The notes under the pieces are model-generated. The model saw only the letters and a list, made by a program, of their open reading frames with translations. It was not told the origin of the DNA and ran no database searches. Below, in pieces: positions 5,399 to 10,495 of a stretch of 10,495 nt of DNA; position 1 is the first letter of the stretch, and each line of letters opens with the position of its first letter. The position numbers were made by a program, and so were the translations under genes. The stretch comes from an uncultured Micavibrio sp. (lineage in GTDB: Bacteria > Pseudomonadota > Alphaproteobacteria > Micavibrionales > UBA1664): assembly GCA_937896295.1 (NCBI GenBank), contig CALBME010000054.1:1-10495 (forward strand), given 5' to 3'.

Positions 5399-6772
5399 AT
5401 GTTTGTAACAGGCTGGAAAAAAAGGTCGGGACAAAAAGGGTCTGTGGTCGCCGCCGCCGTCTTCGGTATTATCGCCATGACAGGGTCCGCGGGCCTGGCC
5501 GTCGATATCGGCCGCGCCGAGCTGGCGCAGTCGCGCCTGTCCAGTGCCCTGGACGCGGCCGGTCTTGCGGCAGGATCAACCCTGCAGACCACCAATCTTG
5601 AGGACGAGGTTACAAAATACCTCAACGTCAATTTCAACAATTATCTGGATACGACCATCACCGATGTTGATGTCAGTGTCGATTCTACCGATTCCGTCAT
5701 CACACTCGAGGCAACCGGGTACATCGACACGACCTTCATGCGTTATTTCGGTTATGAAACGATCCCGGTGCGCGCAGTGTCTGAAATCACGCGTGCGACA
5801 TCGGGTCTTGAGCTGGTCATGGTGCTCGACAATACGGGGTCCATGGCGGGGTCCAGCCTGACATCACTGAAAGACGCGGCGTCGGAACTGGTGGACATTT
5901 TGTTCGGAAGCGCCACGCAGGACGATGAACAGAAACTCTGGATCGGGCTGGTGCCGTTCTCGCAGGCGGTCAATGTCGGCAAGGAACACACGGACTGGTT
6001 GTCCGCCAACTCTATTTCCTCCAAGAACTGGGGCACGACCAGCTGGAACGGGTGTGTCGATGCGCGCCTGAACGGTGAAGACATAACCGATACGCCGCCG
6101 GCATCCAAAAAATTCGAGGCCTATTACTGGATCGATGATTCCAACAATGACTGGATCACGACGACGACCAAGAACGGCAAGACCACGACAACCTATACGA
6201 TCACCTCGACCAAAGGCCCCAACAAATACTGTCCGCAGGAAGTCCATCGCCTGAGTGATGACCAAACGGCCATTCAGGCCAGCATCAATTCCATGGTGGC
6301 TGTCGGCAACACGCATGTATCGGAAGGTGCGGTGTGGGGCTGGCGCATGCTCAGCCCGCGCTGGCGCGGCGTCTGGGGCGGGGATATGGACGGTAACGAC
6401 CTGCCGCTGGACTACAACACGCCCAAGATGAACAAGGCCGCCATCATCATGACCGACGGGGAAAACACCATCGATAATTCCAATCGTGGGGCTTACTGGT
6501 ATCTGAAGGATGGCCGCACGGGGTCGACCAATTCCACCACCGCTGTGACCCGCCTGAACCAGAAACTGACATCCGTCTGCACACAGATGAAGAACAACAA
6601 CATCATCGTTTACACCATCGGATTCCGGAATCCGGGGTCGAATATCGAATCATTGTTGAAATCCTGTGCATCGCAGGCGGACTACTATTTCGACTCCCCC
6701 ACCAGCGAGGAACTGCACAAAGCCTTTAGAATGATTGGAGATTCCCTGTCTTCCCTTCGCGTCAGCCGGTAA
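5399..6772 (+). CDS. tadG: TadG-like protein with von Willebrand A domain
   Basis: A 457-residue TadG-like protein. The N-terminus has a basic head and a hydrophobic stretch (about 15-36), then D-I-G-R-A-E-L-A-Q-S-R-L-S-S-A-L-D-A-A-G-L-A-A-G, the standard TadG N-terminal block that anchors it in the inner membrane. A vWA domain begins near 137. The metal site is D144-N-T-G-S148, with T305 in G-N-T-H-V-S-E-G and D353 in I-I-M-T-D-G-E-N. The middle Ser of D-x-S-x-S is replaced by Thr, as is usual in TadG. A Thr-rich loop (253-272) and cysteines at 219, 278, 394 and 423 lie in the insert and C-terminal half. AAGGA 8 nt before the ATG supports the start. TadG is thought to join minor pilins at the assembly machine or tip. 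Confidence 0.92.
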   Translation: MFVTGWKKRSGQKGSVVAAAVFGIIAMTGSAGLAVDIGRAELAQSRLSSALDAAGLAAGSTLQTTNLEDEVTKYLNVNFNNYLDTTITDVDVSVDSTDSVITLEATGYIDTTFMRYFGYETIPVRAVSEITRATSGLELVMVLDNTGSMAGSSLTSLKDAASELVDILFGSATQDDEQKLWIGLVPFSQAVNVGKEHTDWLSANSISSKNWGTTSWNGCVDARLNGEDITDTPPASKKFEAYYWIDDSNNDWITTTTKNGKTTTTYTITSTKGPNKYCPQEVHRLSDDQTAIQASINSMVAVGNTHVSEGAVWGWRMLSPRWRGVWGGDMDGNDLPLDYNTPKMNKAAIIMTDGENTIDNSNRGAYWYLKDGRTGSTNSTTAVTRLNQKLTSVCTQMKNNNIIVYTIGFRNPGSNIESLLKSCASQADYYFDSPTSEELHKAFRMIGDSLSSLRVSR

Positions 6773-6863
6773 AAGACATGCACGCAAAAGGGGAATTTTA
6801 ATTAGATAAAATGCAATCTATTAGTCGTTTTTTAGGGTTTCTTTTGCATAATCCAACTTAAGA

Positions 6864-6879
6864 CCGGCGTTTAAGCCGG
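6864..6879 (+). promoter_or_regulatory. Small hairpin in the leader of the receiver gene
   Basis: CCGGC, a 6-nt loop GTTTAA and GCCGG form a 5-bp stem 21 nt before the GTG start of the receiver gene. It has no T tail, so it is not a terminator. The 128-bp gap 6773-6900 also holds an AT-rich stretch and a spaced inverted repeat (GCAAAAG 6784-6790, CTTTTGC 6841-6847). A CATAAT at 6846 could be a -10, but no good -35 accompanies it. Confidence 0.25.
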
Positions 6880-6900
6880 CACCGACAGGGGGAATGCAAA

Positions 6901-7341
6901 GTGACCGATAAAAAAGCTCGTATATTGATTGCGGACGACAATGCGTTTGTCCGTTTCCTGATGAAACGCTGGCTGGGGGATGTGGCTGATGTGGTGGAAA
7001 TCGCCAATGGCCGCGATGTCATGGCTGCCTGCAAGGCCCAGCGTCCTGATATCATCTTTCTGGATATTCACCTGCCGGGCATGTCCGGCAAGGATGTCCT
7101 GAAAGACATTCGCCGCGAAGACCCGGAATCGTACGTCATCATGCTTTCTGCGGATTCGAACAAGGACAACGTGATCGAGTCGATCAAGCTTGGGGCCAAG
7201 GCGTTCATTACCAAACCGTTTATGCGTGATACGCTGAACAAATATTACAACATGTGCCCGACTGTGACGCCGCTGCGGACCACGCCGCTGGTCGATCAGG
7301 AGGAGGGGCAGGGCACCGCCACCGCCAAGACCAGTGCGTAA
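6901..7341 (+). CDS. Single-domain response regulator (CheY-like receiver)
   Basis: A 146-residue protein made of one receiver domain. The key residues are in place: D12-D13 (acidic pair), D55 phosphoacceptor in F-L-D-I-H-L-P-G, S83 and K105 in T-K-P-F. After about residue 115 comes a short, low-complexity tail (T-P-L-V-D-Q-E-E-G-Q-G) with no output domain. The start is GTG 6901, preceded by AGGGGG at 8 nt; the ATG at 6894 is out of frame and stops at once. No histidine kinase is in the window, so it is an orphan here. Its position after tadG suggests, without proof, a role in controlling pili, adhesion or motility through protein contact. Confidence 0.93.
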   Translation: MTDKKARILIADDNAFVRFLMKRWLGDVADVVEIANGRDVMAACKAQRPDIIFLDIHLPGMSGKDVLKDIRREDPESYVIMLSADSNKDNVIESIKLGAKAFITKPFMRDTLNKYYNMCPTVTPLRTTPLVDQEEGQGTATAKTSA

Positions 7342-7364
7342 GGGCACAAAATAATCCGTTTCGA

Positions 7365-7395
7365 TTGAACTTCTTCGTATATCCCGCGTTATAGT
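7365..7395 (+). promoter_or_regulatory. Candidate promoter close to the phospholipase D start
   Basis: TTGAAC (7365-7370), a 19-nt spacer and TATAGT (7390-7395) suggest a sigma-70 promoter. Transcription would start at about 7402-7403, exactly at the ATG. The spacer is longer than ideal, so this is weak evidence. Confidence 0.3.
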
Positions 7396-7402
7396 GGGGG
7401 CG

Positions 7403-8467
7403 ATGGATATACAATACTTCACAACGCCCCGCGCAACGTGGGACGCCATGCTGGCGGATTGCCGCACAGCCACCCGCTCGATCGAGATGGAACAGTACAT
7501 CGTTGCCAATGACGCTGTGGGCAACGCCTTTCTTGATGTGTTCATCGAAAAACAGAAATCAGGCGTGCCCGTTCGTCTGCTGCTTGACCGTATCGGCAGC
7601 CGCGGCGTTTATGACTCCCCGAAAATAAATGAGCTTGTGGCGGCTGGCGGACAGGTGCGCTTTTACAACCCTCCGCAGCTTTCCCGTATATTCAAACCGG
7701 TCTACTGGTTTCCCCGCAACCATACCAAAACCCTTTTGATTGATTCTGAAATCGCATGGATAGGCGGTGTGTGTCTGGAGGAGGCGATGGCCGACTGGCG
7801 CGACTCACAGATCCGCTTTAAGGGCGACGCCGTTCTGCCGATTGAAGAAAAGTTTTCTCTTGAACGCATCAGGTGGCGCACGCGCGCTCGCAACTTTATC
7901 CGCCGCGACCGGGATCTGCAGCTTCCGCTTGAATATATCGTTCACCGTCCGCGTCTGGGGCTAAACCCCATCTACCGCCGCATGGTTCGCGCCATCCGTG
8001 GTGCCAGGTCATCAGTCTGTCTGGTCACGCCGTATTTTCTGCCCCCCTACGGCCTGCGCCGTGCCATGCGCATGGCGGCAAAGCGCGGGGTGAAGGTCCA
8101 TGTCATGATGTCGGCGGCAACGGACGCGGTCATTGCCGATTGCGTATCGCATTCTTACTTTCCGTGGATGTATCGCAAGGGCATCAGGATCTCGCTCTAC
8201 ACCAAATCCATGCTGCACGCGAAATACGTGATTGTGGACGACGACTGGGCGACGATCGGGTCGTCAAATCTCGACTATCTTTCTCTAAAGCATAACCGTG
8301 AGGCGAATGTCATTGTGCGCGACAAGGCCGTCATCGCTGTTCTGCAAGGGCATTTCAATGACGATCTTGCCCATTGCATCGACGCCGGGCACGACTACTG
8401 GCATAATCTGCCCCTGATGCACCGGATTCTTGGGTATCTGGGCCGCGCGATAAAAAAGATCCTTTAG
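7403..8467 (+). CDS. Cardiolipin-synthase-like phospholipase D family protein
   Basis: A 354-residue PLD-superfamily protein with two complete HKD motifs: H107-T-K109 with D114 (N-H-T-K-T-L-L-I-D, then I-G-G) and H272-A-K274 with D279 (L-H-A-K-Y-V-I-V-D, then I-G-S-S-N). This pattern and length fit ClsA/ClsB-type cardiolipin synthases, which transfer a phosphatidyl group to phosphatidylglycerol or a similar acceptor at the inner membrane. There is no N-terminal membrane segment, as in ClsB. The C-terminus is basic (L-G-R-A-I-K-K-I-L). I chose ATG 7403, with GGGGG just upstream; a GTG at 7394 would add MGA. The next gene starts 3 nt after the stop, so the two form an operon. A nuclease role is possible but less likely. 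Confidence 0.85.
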   Translation: MDIQYFTTPRATWDAMLADCRTATRSIEMEQYIVANDAVGNAFLDVFIEKQKSGVPVRLLLDRIGSRGVYDSPKINELVAAGGQVRFYNPPQLSRIFKPVYWFPRNHTKTLLIDSEIAWIGGVCLEEAMADWRDSQIRFKGDAVLPIEEKFSLERIRWRTRARNFIRRDRDLQLPLEYIVHRPRLGLNPIYRRMVRAIRGARSSVCLVTPYFLPPYGLRRAMRMAAKRGVKVHVMMSAATDAVIADCVSHSYFPWMYRKGIRISLYTKSMLHAKYVIVDDDWATIGSSNLDYLSLKHNREANVIVRDKAVIAVLQGHFNDDLAHCIDAGHDYWHNLPLMHRILGYLGRAIKKIL

Positions 8468-8470
8468 ATC

Positions 8471-9229
8471 ATGCAGAAAATTCTTTTCTCCAACATCGGC
8501 TACGCCAAGGGAATTGATGGCACATTGTGGCAGCACGTCAGCCGCCTTGGCCGACATATCTATACCGCGCAGTCGACACAGACGCTGATTTTGAAACAGC
8601 TGAAGGAAATCATCCGCACCGAAGACCCTGATCTGTGCTGTTTTGTCGAAATCGAAAAAGGATCCCTGCATTCCGCCTATGTGAACCAGCTGAACCACCT
8701 GGTTGATGATGATTACGTCTTTTTTGATATCGCCAATAAATATGGCGAAGACAACTGGCGCCGCCACATGCCGCTCAGCCGCGGACGCTCCAGTGCCTTT
8801 CTGGCCAAGCGCGAGCTGGTGTTCGATCGCCTTTATTTCAGGCATGGCACAAAACGCCTGATGTACCGTATTGTTCTTCCTGGCAACGTGCATGTGTTTT
8901 TCGCGCATTTCTCGCTGGATGCGCGCGTGCGTGTCCGGCAATTCGAGGAGGTGCGCGGCATGATCGATCAGGCCGGAGGCGACGCCATTCTGCTGGCGGA
9001 TTTCAACATCATGCACGGGTTCAGCGAACTGACGCCGCTGCTAAAAGGCAGCAATCTGCGCGTCATATCCAAGGAAACGGATCATACCTTTACGTTCCAC
9101 AGCCGCAAGCTGGCGCTGGATCTCTGTATTTGCTCCGAACCACTGATAAACCGTATCGCCGTGCGGGTCGTGCCCCAGCCGTTTTCAGACCATCAGGCGC
9201 TTCTGGTGACGCTGGACGACCCTTCGTAA
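8471..9229 (+). CDS. Endonuclease/exonuclease/phosphatase-family protein
   Basis: A 252-residue EEP-superfamily protein, metal-dependent phosphodiesterase fold. Visible active-site residues are N8 in F-S-N-I-G, E60 or E62 in V-E-I-E, H146 in F-A-H-F-S-L, D177 and N179 in L-A-D-F-N, D217 in L-A-L-D-L-C, and the terminal D240-H241 in F-S-D-H-Q-A-L. No signal peptide is seen, so it is probably cytoplasmic. It is only 3 nt behind the cardiolipin-synthase-like gene. In Escherichia coli an EEP protein (YbhP) is encoded next to the cardiolipin synthase ClsB, in the opposite order, which suggests the same partnership. The substrate is unknown and could be a lipid phosphodiester or a nucleic acid. Confidence 0.87.
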   Translation: MQKILFSNIGYAKGIDGTLWQHVSRLGRHIYTAQSTQTLILKQLKEIIRTEDPDLCCFVEIEKGSLHSAYVNQLNHLVDDDYVFFDIANKYGEDNWRRHMPLSRGRSSAFLAKRELVFDRLYFRHGTKRLMYRIVLPGNVHVFFAHFSLDARVRVRQFEEVRGMIDQAGGDAILLADFNIMHGFSELTPLLKGSNLRVISKETDHTFTFHSRKLALDLCICSEPLINRIAVRVVPQPFSDHQALLVTLDDPS

Positions 9230-9234
9230 ACGAA

Positions 9235-9244
9235 ATGTTAACAT
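9235..9244. promoter_or_regulatory. Palindromes between the EEP gene and the lipoprotein gene
   Basis: ATGTTAACAT is a perfect 10-bp palindrome. Just before it, TTCGT-AA-ACGAA (9223-9234) is a second inverted repeat. Both fall in the 35-bp gap and at the end of the upstream gene, and may be operators or chance. A TACCAT at 9253-9258 is the only -10-like element before the lipoprotein ATG, and it lacks a -35. Confidence 0.25.
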
Positions 9245-9264
9245 GAAAACGCTACCATCATGGG

Positions 9265-9810
9265 ATGCGGAGAAGTCTGTGCACGCCCTTACTGCTGGCG
9301 GTGCTGCTGGTTGCAGGATGCGCCAATGTTGCTCCCGTCCCCGGCGGCGGGCAGACGATCAATTCTGCGTACTTTCAGTCCGATGACGATTTCAAATCCC
9401 GCGTGATGCAATTGCAGCCGGGCATGGGCGAATCGGAAGTGCTGCAGATTCTGGGGCGCAGCCGTGCCGACCTGACCGCGCTTTCGCGTGACGAGGTGGT
9501 GCGTGCCCTGTACGGCTCCAACTCCATGCAGACCTTTGCCACCCCGCAGGAACGGGAGATGGCCCGCGCCTATCTGCAGTCGCTTTACGGCTATCATCTT
9601 GAGTATAAAAATCTCAAGAAAGACCATGGGTTTGCATCACCCATCCGCCTGCGCACCAGTACGTCGGGCTACTACTACAAGCTCGACATGGTCTTCCAGA
9701 ATGGCCGTCTGCTGGAAAGGCCGGTTCTGGCCGGCGGCATGGTCAATGACACGGAAAGCCGCACGTTCTTTGACTATCTCAATCCCGGCAATGTTCTTTC
9801 GCGCATGTGA
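9265..9810 (+). CDS. Predicted outer-membrane lipoprotein with SmpA/OmlA (BamE)-like segment
   Basis: A 181-residue protein with a clear lipoprotein signal: basic M-R-R, hydrophobic 7-17, lipobox VAGC with Cys at 19. Residues 44-65 (V-M-Q-L-Q-P-G-M-G-E-S-E-V-L-Q-I-L-G) match the start of the SmpA/OmlA fold, which typically reads L-x-x-G-M-(T/S)-x-x-x-V-x-x-L-L-G. Residues 137-152 (Y-Y-K-L-D-M-V-F-Q-N-G-R-L-L) resemble its later strand. BamE proper is shorter (about 110 residues), and this protein has a longer helical insert near 73-110, so it is a relative rather than BamE itself. No good ribosome site precedes ATG 9265. The function is inferred only as envelope-related. Confidence 0.72.
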   Translation: MRRSLCTPLLLAVLLVAGCANVAPVPGGGQTINSAYFQSDDDFKSRVMQLQPGMGESEVLQILGRSRADLTALSRDEVVRALYGSNSMQTFATPQEREMARAYLQSLYGYHLEYKNLKKDHGFASPIRLRTSTSGYYYKLDMVFQNGRLLERPVLAGGMVNDTESRTFFDYLNPGNVLSRM

Positions 9811-9811
9811 T

Positions 9812-9839
9812 TTGAGATTTTTTCCCGTTAATGTATATT
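9812..9839 (+). promoter_or_regulatory. Candidate promoter for the last gene, leaderless arrangement
   Basis: TTGAGA (9812-9817), a 16-nt spacer and TATATT (9834-9839) match the sigma-70 consensus at 5/6 and 5/6. The start would fall at about 9846-9848, on or next to the ATG at 9848, so the message would have essentially no leader. Confidence 0.5.
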
Positions 9840-9845
9840 GACGGG
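9824..9845 (+). repeat. Inverted repeat directly before the last gene
   Basis: CCCGTTAA and TTGACGGG pair over 8 bp (one T-G pair) around the loop TGTATA, ending 2 nt before ATG 9848. In readthrough RNA it would bury the only GGG before the start. In DNA it straddles the -10 element and could be an operator. Confidence 0.4.
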
Positions 9846-9847
9846 AT

Positions 9848-10465
9848 ATGGCTTCTTTTTTAAAGAAATCGATTGCGGCGATGCCGCTGCAGCTGCGTCT
9901 GGCGCTGGCGCCGAAATTTTCCGACGTTCCGCAGACTATTGCGGATCGTTCCTTTCGCAACTGGATCTCGGCACATATTCACCCGGCCGTACGTTTTTTT
10001 GCCGATAAATCCGAACTCGAGGAATTCGCCTGCGCACGCTTTCGTAAAACGCCGCTCGCCTGGTACGGTTTTGGCGGCGACGGGGCGGCCCTGCGCAGAT
10101 GGGCCGGCCTCAACACATGCTCGGACTCGCGGTTCTATAACTTTGCCTCGTCCCCGGTTGACTGCGAAGATGCACGCGCGCGTGTCTTCACGGGGGATTA
10201 TGCGGACATGCTGGCGCAGAACATGCGCCTGTTTAACACATCCGTTCCCAAGCTCCTGCATATCGGTACGGGCGATTATGCGGCAACCTCGGCCATTCTG
10301 AACACGATAGGCGATACGATCGACACCCGGGGCATCGTCATGATTGAGAAGTTTGCCGACCTGCAGAACGATTTCCGGGCCTTGCAGGACTATGGCCGGC
10401 CTTATCTGGTCCTGGGCGCCACCAGCTTCTTCAGCCATCTGGCCATCCGGTTCGCCCCGCGCTGA
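9848..10465 (+). CDS. Unrecognised protein with faint methyltransferase-like patch
   Basis: A 205-residue protein that I do not recognise. It begins M-A-S-F-L-K-K-S and has no signal peptide or membrane segment. It is rich in aromatic residues and Arg. Residues 136-147 (L-L-H-I-G-T-G-D-Y-A-A-T) could be a glycine-rich motif I of a Rossmann-type methyltransferase. They are followed by D-T-R-G-I-V-M-I-E at 157-165, which recalls the acidic residue ending strand 4 in FkbM or TylF-like enzymes. The N-terminal 100 residues match nothing I know, and the usual motif II acidic residue after motif I is not obvious, so the enzyme idea is weak. The ATG is preceded by GGGAT, too close for a normal ribosome site, which fits leaderless initiation. 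It is a complete gene ending in TGA. Confidence 0.6.
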   Translation: MASFLKKSIAAMPLQLRLALAPKFSDVPQTIADRSFRNWISAHIHPAVRFFADKSELEEFACARFRKTPLAWYGFGGDGAALRRWAGLNTCSDSRFYNFASSPVDCEDARARVFTGDYADMLAQNMRLFNTSVPKLLHIGTGDYAATSAILNTIGDTIDTRGIVMIEKFADLQNDFRALQDYGRPYLVLGATSFFSHLAIRFAPR

Positions 10466-10492
10466 CTAGCGCGGCAGCCGATTACCCGCTAG
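10466..10492 (+). terminator. Inverted repeat after the last gene (possible terminator)
   Basis: CTAGCG (10466-10471) and CGCTAG (10487-10492) can pair, with GG/CC inside after a bulged C. It starts directly after the stop codon. The window ends 3 bases later, so any T tail cannot be seen. Confidence 0.3.
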
Positions 10493-10495
10493 AAT

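Noticed and set aside
6858..6874. Two TTAA boxes before the receiver gene as a CtrA site
   Set aside because: The spacing is 9 nt, while the alphaproteobacterial CtrA motif needs TTAA-N7-TTAA. No properly spaced pair was found in the flp promoter region either.
8285..9016. Open frame of 243 codons on the minus strand
   Set aside because: It overlaps the ends of two genes whose active-site motifs are intact, and its composition (many His, Gln, Val) is that of an antisense frame.
9824..9865. The inverted repeat before the last gene as a terminator of the lipoprotein gene
   Set aside because: The T run begins well beyond the stem and inside the next coding region. An operator or translation-start structure fits the position better.

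Overview
The window looks like alphaproteobacterial chromosome. Its core is a tad/cpa (tight adherence, Flp-type IVb pilus) locus in the Caulobacter-like arrangement, with moderately GC-rich coding (GC ending about 70% of codons in the cpaD part, counted by hand). No rRNA, tRNA, CRISPR or insertion sequence is visible. A Micavibrio-like or other free-living alphaproteobacterium would fit, but I cannot fix the genus from sequence alone.

Left arm (1-3996, minus strand). Read in transcription order from the middle outward, this holds flp (pilin), a hairpin with a T-rich tail that looks like an attenuator, cpaA/tadV (prepilin peptidase), cpaB/rcpC, cpaC/rcpA (secretin) and cpaD (lipoprotein). The expected cpaE, cpaF/tadA, tadB and tadC are not in the window. 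Instead the cpaD frame runs without a stop into about 36 codons that look like the glutaminase-side region of asparagine synthetase (AsnB), and then into about 86 codons of a DUF1800 protein that leave the window. This three-part, in-frame chimera is the strangest thing here. It is most simply read as a mis-joined sequence end, although a real rearrangement cannot be excluded without reads.

Middle (3997-4269). A 273-bp AT-richer divergent regulatory region separates flp from the minor-pilin arm. It holds two candidate promoters for flp and a 12-bp perfect palindrome inside one of them.

Right arm (4270-6772, plus strand). Two overlapping TadE-family pseudopilin-like genes are followed by a TadG-like protein with a von Willebrand A domain. 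The first TadE carries a double D-x-N-x-N-G loop that resembles Ca-binding repeats.

Downstream (6901-10465, plus strand). A stand-alone CheY-like receiver follows, then a tightly spaced pair: a cardiolipin-synthase-like phospholipase D and an endonuclease/exonuclease/phosphatase-family protein. After these come a BamE/SmpA-like lipoprotein and an unrecognised 205-residue protein with a faint methyltransferase-like patch. Two of these genes have promoter-like elements placed so close to the ATG that their transcripts could be leaderless.

Together the window describes an adhesive pilus machine (pilin, processing enzyme, outer membrane channel, minor pilins and vWA tip or anchor protein) next to an envelope and lipid maintenance cluster, plus a receiver that could link to signalling.
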